The notes under the pieces: generated by a model
Database searches by the model: none
What the model was told of the DNA's origin: nothing
The model's input: only the letters and a program-made list of their open reading frames with translations
Program-made: the position numbers and the translations under genes
NCBI GenBank assembly: GCA_920105625.2
Contig: OV050030.1
Location: forward strand, 144,214,877 to 144,278,876
Reading direction: 5' to 3'
Source of the DNA: Clusia tigrina
Taxonomy: Eukaryota > Arthropoda > Insecta > Diptera > Clusiidae
Length of the DNA stretch: 64,000 bases
Part shown: in pieces, positions 12,091-23,445 of the stretch
Numbering within the stretch: position 1 is the first letter of the stretch
Layout of the letters: every line of letters starts with the position of its first letter

Positions 12091-14060
12091 GTTTCCTTCT
12101 CTCCCCAAAGTAAAGACCGACAGCGTCAGCATTCCTGTGCCAAAAAATGGTACAAATTTACTTAATAAAATTGGCGGTTCGCCCGTACACACTAACTCAC
12201 AGGCAGGCTTTACAATGCCCCAGTACACTCAGCTCAGCGCTCGTGGAAATCTCTATGCGCCTCACCGTACACAACCGAGCAGGAAAACATGCGTAGACAG
12301 ACTGACAATGTATTAAAAAAAGAAGAGCCTAACACAAATACATCAATAAAGGAAATAACAATATCTCCTCAGTGTAATATTCCTCTTTCTGAGCAGCTAA
12401 GTTTCTTTCCCGGGCTCCTTTCTCGGGCGAACAAATTACACCTAGGACGATATTACAGAGAGGAAGAGATCGCCACATGTTTAATGTCTCGCTCTATGCG
12501 CAAATAAGACTCAGCTACACGTCCCCGAGAATGATCGAATTGAATGTGTCTTTATTTGAATTACTTAAATCTTTTATAACATAAAAGTGTAGACTTAGCT
12601 AAAATTTATAAATGACTTAATGAATTAGGAATTTAAAGCTTGGCTTGACATTTTTAAAAATTGTACCGGAAAGTAATTTGAGCCAATGTAAGAAGTTATC
12701 GTAACAACGAAAAGTGAAGCAGGGCAGAGAACGCAAATGCTCTACTAGCCCATTAATAAATTTACGTCAACAAATTCTTTGGAATTTTGTTGTAACGACG
12801 AAGAGCTAAGCATCATACTGGCCGATTAATGAATTCATTACTCCATATTCCTCCTTTTGAAGCGAAAGAGCGGACAAACAAGCAATTAGAATATTGTAAT
12901 CAAAATTATTGTAACAATGTATCGATCAATTTAGGAGGGTTGATCCGAATATATTACACAATTATATTATACGAAAGTTAAGTCCTCAGACTAAATTGGG
13001 AAAACAAGCAGCAAAAATCCATAAGCCAAATTGTACTAATAATAGCAATAATCTCTCCAACCAAAATCTATTTGCTATTTTATCGACAATCGAGGCTTCG
13101 GACTCGGGAGTCCAAAATCAAACAACTTGCAAATCGTTTAAGCCACCACCTATTTATCTACGCGAACGCACCTCCAACGCATTAGTGCAAAGTGTGAGCC
13201 AGCTAATAGGCAGCAAAAAATTTCAGATTATTCCTTTAATGAAAGGTAACATAGCGGAAACAAAAGTGCAAATTTACGAAGAACGCAACTACCGTATTAT
13301 AATATCGAACTTTGATAAAAATAAAAAGAGCTATTATACATACCAACTCAAAAGTAGTAAGGGACTTATGGTGATTATCAAAGGCATCGAATCTAATATA
13401 AATCCGGACGAAATCAAAGAGGCTCTTGAAGATTCTGGTTTTAAAGCGAAGCCCATTTACAACATAAAAATGAAAATAAACTACCACAACCACTATTTCG
13501 AGTTGAGCTTGAACCTTCACACCCGGAAATTTAAAAGTAATGAAATTCACCCTATTTTCGATATGCGGTATTTGTTGCATTGACATGAAGAACCACACTA
13601 GAGACAAGTTCCAGTGAAATGCTCAAATTATCAAGAGTATGGCCATACAAAAACGTATTGCACTCAGTATGTGTCGCCTGCGGGGAACTTCAGAAAGCTC
13701 GTCAAACAAATCTAATGCTGAAGCCAAAAGATGCAGCAACTGTGTTGGCAATCATACTGCCAAATACCGCGGATGTCCAGTGTTTATAGACCTTAACAAA
13801 ATGCCCTTCCAACGGCATACTACTTCTGTGTCGAGACCAGGTACCACTAACCTGAGGCAGTCTGAGTCTGCAAATAGTTCGACTACTATATCGTACGCAA
13901 GCATAGTAAAGACTAACATTAACCCAAATACAGGCAATAGTATGAACTCCCAAAGTCTAGTAGCTATATTAATGAGTCTCACTCAATGTTTAACACAATT
14001 CATGACCACAATGCAAAATATGGTTCAAGGGGTCATAAAAACGCAAAACCAAATGAACTT
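12091..14060 (+). pseudogene. Jockey A ORF1 (gag-like RNA-binding protein), broken
   Basis: ORF1 of Jockey elements is a nucleic-acid-binding chaperone with PRE_C2HC and CCHC knuckles. The probable start is MFPSLPKVK at 12091, and the first block stops at 12316. Block 12996-13583 has FKPPPIYLRERTSNAL and the PRE_C2HC-like part (KGIESNINPDEIKEALEDSG). A broken first knuckle (VCVACGELQ) follows near 13668, then a knuckle-like CSNCVGNHTAKYRGCP near 13735. At 14053 the frame now runs straight into the ORF2 start, unlike Jockey B, where ORF1 stops and ORF2 starts overlap. Confidence 0.75.
12545..12916 (-). repeat. Candidate solo LTR within Jockey A ORF1
   Basis: On the - strand the segment starts TGTTACAATAATT and ends AAATAAAGACACA, a TG...CA segment with a poly-A signal close to its end. 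It separates two parts of Jockey ORF1. Flanking 4-5 bp are not matching duplications, so this is tentative. Confidence 0.3.
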
Positions 14061-16380
14061 CATTTCTATTTGTCACTGGAATGCCAATGGTATCCCAGCA
14101 TAAATTGGAAGTAGAAAACTTTTTGTCTTCCAATAAAATTGATTGTCTCGGAAACTCATCTTACAAACAAATACAATTTTTCCATGCCGGTTTATATGCA
14201 GCATATGGATTAACTGGTATATTCATAAAAACAGAATAAAACACTATGTTATTCATGGTTACGAAAAAGGCTAACTACAAGCCACTAATATAGGAATCCA
14301 ATTTCTTGAGGAAAACATCACCCTACGTACGGTTTACTGTACCCCCAGATTTCCAGTCACTGACCCTCAGTTTAATGAATTTTTTAAAACGCTTGGGAAG
14401 GATTTCGTAATTACGGGATACTTTAAGACGAAGCACACTTTCTGGGGTTACAGGCTGATAAATCCGAAAGGTTAGCAATTATTGTCTGCTCTTATGACTC
14501 GTTGCAACAAACTTGATTTGGTGTCCTCTGGCCATCCAACATATTGGCGTGCTGATCCTCGAAAAATACCAGATCTTATTGAGTTTGGGATAATAAAAGG
14601 TATTTACAAATTTTTTTGTTAGCGATGCCATGCCTTGACTTATCTTCTGATCATTCATTGGTAATGATCAAACTACTTAAAAGGGCAGTAGTTTACGAAT
14701 CTAGATATTTAAAATCTTCAATAACTAACTGGCTCAAATATTAAAAATATGTTAGCAGTCATATAGATGTTTCACCACGTCTAAAGAGAGAGGACAAAAT
14801 CGAAACAGCTCTTCAAAATATAAATTCCATTCTTTTGTCAGCAGCTATTAATGCAACTTCTCCTAAATTACCATTCCAATCGCATGGTATCCGGAAAACT
14901 ACCTTGGACTGTTGGGGTCCGTGTTTGTTGTCCTCGCTGTTTTCGCTACTTGTCCTGGGCGCGCGTGTTCCTGAAAACCCTAAATCACTCTATTTAAATA
15001 AAAACACCAGATCTCTTTTTATATTCAAAGATAAAATCGCAAGAAGATTAATTCTTACAAATACTAATTCTTTCATACTATTTCTCACAGTCATCTCAGT
15101 CTTGCGAACTGACCTTTCTGGTGTTCCAGTTCCACACCTGCTAATTGGTGTCAGTCGGTCAATCCAACTGACCTACTGTAAAAGTATCGGAGGTGCATTC
15201 TAAATTACAATGCCTTTCGTCGACTCGACTGAGGAACTGTAACACCCTAAAAGTTTACATAATAAATATTACATAAATACTATTAATTTAAAATAATTAG
15301 AACCTAAAAGTATGTGCTACTCTTAAACAACTTTAGCACATACTAATCACACAGTGTGGCATCTTTTAGGAGTCGATGCTGTGAGTAAACTAGTCGTCGG
15401 TAGCTTGATTCTATCTCACAACAGTACATTGAGACCCTAGTCAATAAAAAAAAATATGGTTCTGATGCCATTGGTAAAAATACAGATCGCCTAAGACCAA
15501 ACAAAACTATGCTTTATCTAAAAGACGCCCCAGTTAAGGTTAGCTGGAAAAACACTTAAATACCAATACGACAAAATTGTGCTCTACAGAAAGACATATT
15601 ATTCCTTGAGGAAAGTTAATAAAAACATAAAAATTCCAAAGGAGTCAGAACCACCACTTAGAGTGAGTAGCGGCAAAGATAGAGCTTTAGCGTTTCCTTA
15701 TCATCTGGAAAAAGTGTTTCAACCTAATCTTGGGGCCAAGGATTTCGAAATTCCACCTCTGATGCTATAAATATTACCAGATGTCGAAGAAAGTGTTATA
15801 ATTTCACATCATCAATTTGGATTTCGCCCAAAACACAGTACAATAGAGCAGGTAATTCGCATCACCAGCGAAAAAGAAACGCTTTTGAGAATAAGGATTA
15901 CTGCTCGGCAATTTTCCTTGATATTGCTCAGCCGTTTAATCGGGTCTGGCACGCCGGTCTCATATACAAGATCTGCTTATCTCGATCGTAGACTGATTTG
16001 GCGCAAGCTCATCGAAGCAAAATGTACGCAAATTGAAATTGAATGCACAAGAAATAAATTGGTTACTAAATTAGAAATCAGGACTGCGCCTAGAACACAA
16101 AGTTCTATTGTGTTAGGCAGTCATAAAGCCAATATGGACGTATGGGGCCCAGTCGTGGGGAATTGCTAGCTCATCTAACCTTGAATATTAATACAGCGAG
16201 CACAATCAAAAATTCATTGAACTATTGTAAGCTCCCCCTGTTACATTAAAAACGATAACATCCATAGCGACCTAAATAAATCACTATTAAAAACAGAGCT
16301 AAAAGAAATTAAGTGGAAATATAAATTCAAACTCCGACATCATCCCAAATATTTGGCATGACAATTACTTCAAACTAAAA
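14053..16380 (+). pseudogene. Jockey A ORF2 (endonuclease and RT), mostly deleted
   Basis: The endonuclease starts at MNFISICHWNANGI (14053). Later endonuclease parts are TLRTVYCTPRFPVTDPQF (14320) and LDLSSDHSLVMIKL (about 14635), the latter holding the SDH catalytic motif. After a solo LTR the frame resumes (YIETLVNKKK, 15425), then HHQFGFRPKHSTIEQV of the RT (about 15810). The RT catalytic core is missing. The late-RT motif LDRRLIWRKLIEAK appears directly after (15980-16020), followed by a frameshifted C-terminus. Nonfunctional. Confidence 0.75.
14910..15423. repeat. Solo LTR inside Jockey A ORF2
   Basis: The 514-bp segment begins TGTTG and ends CAACA, perfect 5-bp inverted LTR ends, and is flanked by GGAC (14906-14909) and GTAC (15424-15427), a 4-bp duplication with one mismatch. 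The Jockey reading frame is interrupted exactly here: TTLD before and YIETLV after correspond to the continuous TTLHYVECLV of Jockey B. An AATAAA lies inside. No internal retroelement genes remain, so it fits a solo LTR. A 4-bp duplication suggests Gypsy, but the family is not known. Confidence 0.7.
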
Positions 16381-16539
16381 TAGACACATGGTTATGTAGG
16401 CTGGACTGAAATCCTTTAATTAAATATTGCTGTTAGTTTTAAGATTTGAATAGTTATTGTTAGTCTTATTATAAGAGAATTCAATAAATAAACCAACTAT
16501 TAAAAAAAAAATGGTAAACGTTTAAGTACTTTCGGTCCA

Positions 16540-17899
16540 ACCACCCACTCATGGTAAATAACCCAGCTAATGCCAAATTTAGACTTGTTAAAAAAGCTAA
16601 AAAAGAAAGCTTTATGAAAGTTACCAGTTCCATCGATCCGTCAGCTCCTCCTAAAGAAATATGGAACAATATTAAAAAGCGTTCGGGCACCTATAATCAT
16701 TTTATTATTCCACAGCTTATAATAAATAAAAAGAGAATTGCATGTCCTAAAGAATTTGAGAATTCTTCTCCAAAACATTTGTCTGATTATTCCAACGATA
16801 AAAATTTTCCTCATGACTTTGGTATTATAGTTGGTAGTCTAGGCTATTGCACGAAAAACGTTTGTCACCCAAACAATCTCTTACGGTAAGTAATAGAAAT
16901 TGATAGTCATTTCACTATGCAAGAGGTTGGCAATTTTGTTAACAACGGCTAAGGGCTTCTCTCCTTTCCACGACTGGATAACTTATGCTATGATAAAAAA
17001 GTAACCTGACTATTAAACTGATTATTAAACTTATATAACTGTATTTTTTCTTCGAAGTACCTTTCCTCAAAGTAGGAAATGTGCAATACTCCAGAGCACA
17101 ATAAACCCACGGATAATCCGTCCAACTTTCCCCACATGTAATAGCAAGGTACTGGAGAAGATAATTGCCTACAGAGTTATGTGGTTTGCATCTAAATATA
17201 AGTTTTTAATCAAGTTGACTTAAAAAATGGTCATAGCATTGTTGACTCACTGTTACCTTTTCACCATTTCTTTTCCTCAAGGATCGGCTCATTCGGTTTT
17301 TTTTTATTTATTATCGCTTTTGACGAAATCAGTACAATTATAGATTAGTACAATGTCACCCACGGTAGTTACGCAGACGACATTGTAATATTTGCTAAAG
17401 AAAATAATTTGGTAAATGTTAGAACTATTTTTAATAAAATCCTTGATGACATTTCTGTATGGAGCACTACAATCAGAACCATTTATTTTATATGAAAAAT
17501 GCAATATCCTGCATATTTGTCAGAAAAAATTCTGTCCAAATGTAAAACTATGTTACAATTATTAATCTATTATTAATAACCAAATTAAATTATTAGGGAT
17601 TTTCTTTGTCTGTAAATACACCTTTAAATTTCATTGCAATTACATTAGAAATAAGTTAAACATTGTAAAATAATTTTGATCTAAAAAATCATTTGTATAT
17701 AATTCTACAATTGGTTATATCTCTGATCGATAACGCGCTGCCAATTTGTGGAAAGTGTGCCAAAAGCTACTTTAATCATCTTTGTCCTCCTTATCATGCT
17801 GCCCTTCGGAGAAGTTTACGTGCCCTCACCATCATTCCTATTTGCAATATTCTAGCTGAATCTGGACTTCCTAGTCCAATTGAGCGTTTGTATTACATG
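16540..17899 (+). pseudogene. I-like LINE A ORF2, RT part
   Basis: The region before the RT has AKFRLVKKAKKESF and a PKEIWNNIKKRSG motif. The RT is degraded: KVLEKIIAYRVMWFASKY (about 17150) and GSYADDIVIFAKENN, where YADD (17370-17381) is the catalytic motif. Past the RT core, ALPICGKCAKSYFNHL and LRALTIIPICNILAESGLPSPIERL end at the BEL insertion. Multiple frameshifts and deletions are present. The same family occurs as I-B on the - strand (38880-48030). Confidence 0.75.
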
Positions 17900-18204
17900 T
17901 GTTAAGTGCACTAGTGCAGTAACAGTAGATATGCAACCCTCATTGGGAGGTTATTTAACATTCAAACTTTGAATGTATACCATCTTCTTCTGCATATAAT
18001 TAGGCTTGTGTTAAGCAAACCTTGCCAGCATAACGATGAAAGTTGCACTGCTGACAAAAGCTGCAATAATTTACTGTAGCAGCGAAAGCATTGCACTGGA
18101 TGAAATATGATGTCAAATGCAATGCTCTGAAGAACTCAAAATCAAGGCCAGCTTGCGAATTTTTCAATAATGCACTTTTCATGGTTATCCGTAAAATTCA
18201 ATAA
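17900..18204 (+). repeat. BEL-B 5' LTR, first part
   Basis: Starts TGTTAAG directly after ACATG. It aligns with the first part of the 3' LTR from 35270 (CTCATTGGGAGGTTATTTAA, GCACTGGATGAAATATGAT and GGCCAGCTTGCGAATTT shared) and stops at ATTCAATAA, where the Helitron begins. The continuation is at 30793. Confidence 0.85.
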
Positions 18205-18440
18205 TCTATATATATATAAATGAATGTTTGTTTGTTAATGACGCTAAGGCTCGAGAACAGCTGGACCAATCTTGATGGAATTTTCAGAGGATGTTCGTTG
18301 TGGATCTGGGAATGTTTAGAAATAAAAAAAACCTTATACTCTTCCTGAAAAAAAGTCGGAAAATTTAAAAATTCCAAAAAGGACTTTTTTCCATACAAAA
18401 TTTTTTTTCTTTCAAATTCTTTTTCCAATTGTTTCATGCA
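18205..18440 (+). other. Helitron 5' terminal region
   Basis: After the TC start comes AATGAATGTTTGTTTGTTAA, then GACGCTAAGGCTCGAGAAC and GGACCAATCTTGATGGAATT. The same terminal sequence is at 6325-6559 in reverse. This is the region that the Rep protein would recognise at the 5' end; that role is known for Helitrons, not shown here. Confidence 0.7.
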
Positions 18441-18959
18441 AATCTATCGATCTAAAAACATTCGGAAAAGTCGGAAAATTCGGAAAATTCGAAAATTAGA
18501 AAAACCTAATCTTACTTTTGGTTCTCATTTTTTTTTTGTATGTGCGTGGTGTTGCACGCGCACATTTAGTTTCATATTGGTGTTGTAAGCACTGACTGAT
18601 ACTCCAATAAGTCAACAGATGGAGCTGTAGACGCTTATTTATTTTGACAGCTGCGTATATTGTTTCTTCCTTCTGATTTGTTTATTCGAACAGTGCGGAC
18701 ACGGTCAATTGACTTTCTGACATTTTTCCAAATTTTAATTGATTTCTCGAGTTAAATTCATTACATTAAATTGTTAAATTGTTTACATTCACGAAATATT
18801 TGATTTTAAATCTGTGGATCATCAGTTTTTGAGTGAAATTATTAACATTTCAAACAAAAAAAGTGAGTTCATTATTTTCGTTTGTTGGTGAATACCTAAC
18901 CTCATTTCCATTGGAATTTATTTGTGTTATTTGTTAAGAGTGGGAATTCTTTTATTCCA

Positions 18960-19155
18960 CCTTACCTTTGCTGGGTCCTGATGGTTACACCAGACCCTTG
19001 TTTTGTGGTTATGAAATAGCCTAGGTGCAAAGCCCAGACTAATATTGAATGAAGATACTGGTGCTTATAACCAGATCTTCGATATTTGTGTGGAAAGTAG
19101 CCTAGGTACAAAACCAAGACTATTGTTGAGTGAAGGTACCAGTGCATATAACCAG
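18960..19155 (-). repeat. 81-bp imperfect tandem repeat, copy 2
   Basis: Same repeat as 5612-5800, read on the - strand, open over 71 codons and nearly unchanged between copies. Confidence 0.7.
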
Positions 19156-19173
19156 TCCTCCGGAATGACCAAT

Positions 19174-19450
19174 TCAATAAAACACTCGTTGATAGGTTTC
19201 AAAGAACTGATACATATTTAATAACTTCACTTAATTTATACTATTACAATTGAACCATTATTGCTTACTTAGATATTTTACATATAAAATAAAACATAAA
19301 CAAGTAAAAAAAGGTAATGCAAAAAAACTACAATTAATGTGCACAAAGTGCTGATGCACGTGAAAATTCGGTGTCAGCGATTTGCGCTGTCGTTGGCCGC
19401 AGTCAAGGGCGTGCATTGCAGCGGTTGTTGACTTCGCTTAGAATGCAACA
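19174..19450 (-). repeat. BEL-A 3' LTR, copy 2 (3' limit uncertain)
   Basis: TGTTGCATTC starts at 19450 on the - strand after a purine-rich tract. Nearly identical to 5317-5593. The 3' limit is uncertain for the same reason. Confidence 0.6.
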
Positions 19451-21030
19451 TTCTCCCCCTCGTTGAACAGCGGTTCAACATTTACAGTAAAAGTTGGTTG
19501 TTCGCCGGGTGTCGACAGAATTTGTGATTTACTGATATTCAGTCTCTTTCGTGATGCTGGTTTCGGTTTCCTTGTTTTGTGTGTTCGCCATGCGATTAGA
19601 ATTGTAATTTTAATGATTCCAAGGATGCAAAGATAACTCACGGTATAATGATGAATACGATGGTAGCTTATGTCATTGGGTTTAAGTTCTGCCAACTGAT
19701 TCTGCAATCGCGTTGTTTCTCCCAAGTTGGATATGAAATGTGTTGGCTTATTTGATAAAGGCGTTAGATGCTTTATCAAAATAGGTTCTGGTAGGCTCGC
19801 AAGTCGTGTATAAGCCATTTTACGCGTACCTTCGTAGCTTTTGTGGCCTTGAATAAGTATTTGGCCTTCCTTGATAAAGCAGGTGTCATCAAGCTCCAAG
19901 AGTCCGTCGCCGTCTAATGATAGTTGTGAGATGTTATTGTCACATATCACGTTGATTGAGGATATCTTGTTCACCCCATAAATCCACTGGTTTCCGTTCT
20001 GCAACTGATACCAAACGGAATCCGAACCAGCTTGGTGGAGATGACACCTCTCGGATACTGCTAGATGATTAAATATATCCATTTCACATCTTCCGAATTC
20101 AGCGCCTGATTTATAAATGGGATGACGATGGTGGCATAGATAGTTGGTTCGTTCCACCTTCATACAAGCGGACAACTCATCATTGAATGGATAATATTGA
20201 TCCCTGTGAAGGCTTATAGCCAAGATTTTCATAACTTCGATGAGAATTAGAGTTGAATTTATGGATGTAGGAATTGAAGTTAATTTGTACAGGTCGTACT
20301 TCTCAGTATCCACTAGCGGCAATCGGAGCCGAAAGAGCACATAGTTTTTGTGAATGGTGCTTTCGTTTTCCATTGTCTTGTAGTATTCCAGAATATTGCC
20401 TTGAGCTAGTGGTAACCGACCTTCGTGTAGATGTGTCCTGATCGTTGCGAGTTCCCGCCGAAGTTGTGGAGGCGACACCAGTAATGGATTTATCTTGCCA
20501 TGATGTGTGTCAGTAATACTCTCAATTATGGCCATCTGCATTTGTTGAAATCCTTGCATGGTTATATCTAGTTCCATAGCTAGCGCATAGTATAGCTTGG
20601 AGAGCTCTTCTTGATGGAGTTGCTCGGTGATATTATTAAATTGGGCAACCACAGTTTGCAGTTGTGCTTGGAAATCACGGAAACCCTTTCCGACTGCTAT
20701 TTGGTCCTTTTTCAGAACATTTAGTGTAGAATCGATAATGGATGTCTGATTTTTCAATAGTTTCACCACGTGGTTCTCGTTTCTATATATTCCATCGATG
20801 ATGTTTGACATGTCGGCTGCATATTTTGAGTCTAATACTCCGAAAAGACTATTAGCAACATTGCCGATAAGATCCAAGGCGCCTCTTTTCTGCCGGCTGT
20901 TTGATGGTGCCGACAGAAGATTGTTTTCTTTGCTCATGTCCCTCAGCCTGTGGTTGTGTAATAGACCAATTCGCTGACAAGATTCTCTTTGGAGTAGCTG
21001 ACCACAAAGTTTGTCTACCATGAACGTCAT
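19438..21030 (-). CDS. env: F-type envelope-like protein, open over 530 codons
   Basis: This is the longest intact retroelement frame in the window apart from missing its first exon-like part. It resembles insect baculovirus-F-like fusion proteins, which act at the membrane. Residues 1-50 are the small N-terminal subunit end. An RQKR furin-type site (20884-20895) is followed by a fusion-peptide-like segment. A helical, glutamine-rich region follows to about residue 150, then a cysteine-bearing ectodomain. A membrane segment at about residues 464-481 precedes a basic 49-residue tail. The signal peptide lies in a separate frame at 21120-21350. The first Met is probably not the native start. Confidence 0.8.
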   Translation of the reverse strand: MTFMVDKLCGQLLQRESCQRIGLLHNHRLRDMSKENNLLSAPSNSRQKRGALDLIGNVANSLFGVLDSKYAADMSNIIDGIYRNENHVVKLLKNQTSIIDSTLNVLKKDQIAVGKGFRDFQAQLQTVVAQFNNITEQLHQEELSKLYYALAMELDITMQGFQQMQMAIIESITDTHHGKINPLLVSPPQLRRELATIRTHLHEGRLPLAQGNILEYYKTMENESTIHKNYVLFRLRLPLVDTEKYDLYKLTSIPTSINSTLILIEVMKILAISLHRDQYYPFNDELSACMKVERTNYLCHHRHPIYKSGAEFGRCEMDIFNHLAVSERCHLHQAGSDSVWYQLQNGNQWIYGVNKISSINVICDNNISQLSLDGDGLLELDDTCFIKEGQILIQGHKSYEGTRKMAYTRLASLPEPILIKHLTPLSNKPTHFISNLGETTRLQNQLAELKPNDISYHRIHHYTVSYLCILGIIKITILIAWRTHKTRKPKPASRKRLNISKSQILSTPGEQPTFTVNVEPLFNEGENVAF

Positions 21031-21119
21031 ATTTTTTATGATTCGCCATTCTTGCCAGTAGGGATCGAGGTCATAAAATATGACTAAATTCCATTCATTG
21101 GTTATTATGCTGGTGGTGC

Positions 21120-21350
21120 CTACGTTCTCAAAATAGTGGCCGAGTTTGTTTTAAATTTGTCTTGCTTAATTCTTCCATCACATGGCGTTATTGCCAAGCA
21201 GAGTAGTAGACCTGTGATTACGGTGCCTATATTTCTAAGTCGACATTTTTTCGGCGGTGCTGCAGGCGCGGATTCCTGCTGGGCTTCGGAAGTGGGTTCT
21301 ATTGGGAGTATGGCGAGACGGTGTATCGGTCTCTTTAATGTGTTGTTCAT
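21120..21350 (-). pseudogene. Envelope N-terminal piece with signal peptide, frame-separated
   Basis: A 76-codon frame with a hydrophobic stretch (VITGLLLCLAITPCDG) typical of a secretion signal lies just upstream of the env frame. It ends at TAG, while the adjacent frame continues into the mature envelope, which indicates a one-base shift. The same break is in copy 1 (3648), so it is either an inherited mutation or a place bridged by splicing or frameshifting. Confidence 0.6.
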
Positions 21351-21398
21351 AGTACGGATGTCTGCAACACGAACATAGCCATCTTCGCCATTATATAC

Positions 21399-22247
21399 CT
21401 AAGTTATAAGTCCCAGAGGCCACTGACGAACGGGTGTATTGTCTTCCTTAATTAAGACCAGCCTTCCAAGTTCAATATTCTTCTGGGGTTGTTTCCATTT
21501 TGTTTTCTGTTGCAATTCACTCAGGTATTCCTTAGTCCATCTGTGCCAGAATTCCTGCTTGATGCTGTTGATTAGTTGCCAGCGTTTGCCCAAAGAAACT
21601 TCGCAAGCTGCTGCCGCGGTGTCGATGGAGGCAGTCATGGGTTCTCCGATTAGGAAGTGTCCCGGAGTTAATGCCGCGAGGTTTCTGGAGTCAGTTGAAA
21701 TGGGGGTGATAGGCCGCGAATTGAGTATGGCTTCTATATCAACTATGAGTGTCTCCAGTTCTTCATATGTGAGGGACGCGGTATTGAGACTGCGTTGAAG
21801 AAGGTGTTTAGCCGATTTGATAGCTGCCTCCCATAAGCCTCCGAAATCAGGAGAGCGGGGAGGAATGAAGTGGAAGTTGATTCCTTTGTAGTTACAGGAA
21901 TTTTTTATTTTTTCTTGGCCCCCTGACAAGAATATTGACTCGGTGAGCTCTGAAAGTTTGTTCTTGTGGCTTAAACTTAAAAGATCACTGGATTTGTGAA
22001 GTTCTTTGAAGGATTTCAGATGCTTCCACTGTGTTGCAAATTCAGCTTGCTGCATGGCTCTAATTATGATGCGCAATCCCTCTTCGAGTTCTTCGCAGGC
22101 TAATGAGGAACTCTTCTTGTGATTAGGATTGCGACTGTGTTGAATAAAGCGTGCTACATAGGCTGTGATCCTTTGGAGTTTAGGAAATGAGTTCGTATGG
22201 TTGATGTTGTTTATGAAGTGGTCTCCGCATGATTGGGCCACGTTCAC
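21399..22247 (-). pseudogene. BEL/Pao integrase region with in-frame 567-bp deletion
   Basis: The frame is open over 282 codons but lacks the segment corresponding to 2236-2802 of copy 1. The zinc-binding H2C2 region and the integrase core up to YCDNATNF are gone. At the junction 6 bp (AGCCAC) replace 567 bp, so the frame is kept. The remaining part has PPRSPDFGGLWEAAIKSAKH with the late catalytic Glu and a DUF5641-like end. It cannot be an active integrase. Confidence 0.85.
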
Positions 22248-22265
22248 TGTAACCGTTGTTTTTCG

Positions 22266-23378
22266 TTATCCATTGCAGTCAGATTCAGGTTTGTATGGCA
22301 CAGACCATGTTGCTTCTGAGCTATGAAGAAATAAGGGACCATAGAACCATAACGTGCAGTTCTTCAATTTTGATGGAGTAATTCCACGTGATAGAATATC
22401 GGCTGGATTTTCTTTCGATCTGACGTGTCGCCATTGTTGAGGTAAGCTGAGGTTTTGTATGGTTGCTATACGGTTGGCAACGAAGGTTTGATAGGATGAC
22501 GATGTGGAATTGATCCATGCCAGTACAATTTCAGAGCCTGACCAGAAGAACGTAGGAGTCTCTCGCAATTGTTGTTCTTTTTTTACTCGATTTACTAGCT
22601 CAGCCGTCAACATAGCCGCACAAAGTTCTAGTATTGGAATAGTGGTAGACTTCACTGGTGCAACTTTGGATTTGGCGCAAAGTAGTCGTACAAGTACTAC
22701 GTTGTCCTCGGTAACTGAATGAACGTAAACTGCACCGCCGTACGAACGTTCAGAAGCATCAGCGAAGGCATGTATCTGAACAAATTTCGGTACGTGTTTC
22801 CCAAAGGCATGTCTTTGTACATCAGTTTTGTCCAATTCAGTTATTTCATCTCGAAAACGGAGCCATCGTGTGTGTAGGTCCATTGGTAATGCTGCATCCC
22901 AATCTAGCTTCAATGTCCAAAGTTGCTGCAGAAATAGTTTTGCCGATACGACTACTGGTCCCATAAACCCAAGGGGATCAAAAACACGCGAAATGTCCGA
23001 GGATACAATCCTTTTAGTAATCCTTGTTGTTACGGAACAATTTGTTTTGACCCGGAGGCTATCATTTACTGGAATCCATGACAATCCTAGTGTTTTAATG
23101 TGGTCGTCGGAGCTTATATCGAAGTCAAACTGCATTGCTCGATCTGCCATTGGTATCTCCTGCAGCAGTTTGTGATGATTGGCGCACCACTTTCTCAGTT
23201 TGAAGCCACCTTTGGCGAGTAGTTGCTGGAGTTGAGTTTGAGCAAAAATGGCTTCTGTTAGGCTATTGCATCCTGTCATGACATCATCCACATAGAAATC
23301 CCTTTGCAGGATTGCGCCAGCGACTGGATGGTTGATCCTTTCATCTTTGGCGAGTTGTTGCAAGCATTTTGTAGCCAA
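22266..23378 (-). pseudogene. BEL/Pao pol: RT palm and A17 region
   Basis: The 370-codon frame starts just after the shared RT frameshift. RT motif YVDDV (residues about 29-33) is present. Residues about 80-330 form the peptidase-A17/RNase H-like part (DPLGFMGPVVVSAKLF, HAFADASERSYGGA, ELCAAMLTAELVNR, WSGSEIVLAWI, VRSKENPADILSRG). It ends at a stop after ESDCNG. Copy 1 reads on slightly further at this point because of small differences. Confidence 0.85.
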
Positions 23379-23445
23379 ATAAGGTGCTGATGTTGTTCCA
23401 CATGTTACTGTATTTAGCTTATAGAACTGAATTGGTAAAGTAGGT

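Larger units (their letters stand above)
11960..16511 (+). mobile_element. Jockey-clade LINE A, decayed
   Basis: 5' UTR-like sequence comes first, then ORF1 (12091-about 14060), ORF2 (14053-about 16380), an AATAAA-rich tail and a poly-A run at 16501-16510. The proteins resemble those of Jockey B at 40020-44477. One probable solo LTR (14910-15423) and possibly another (12545-12916) interrupt it. The 5' end is approximate. Confidence 0.8.

Noticed and set aside
11977..12228. Antisense frame in the Jockey 5' region
   Set aside because: Overlaps the better supported ORF1 start MFPSLPKVK and shows no motif.
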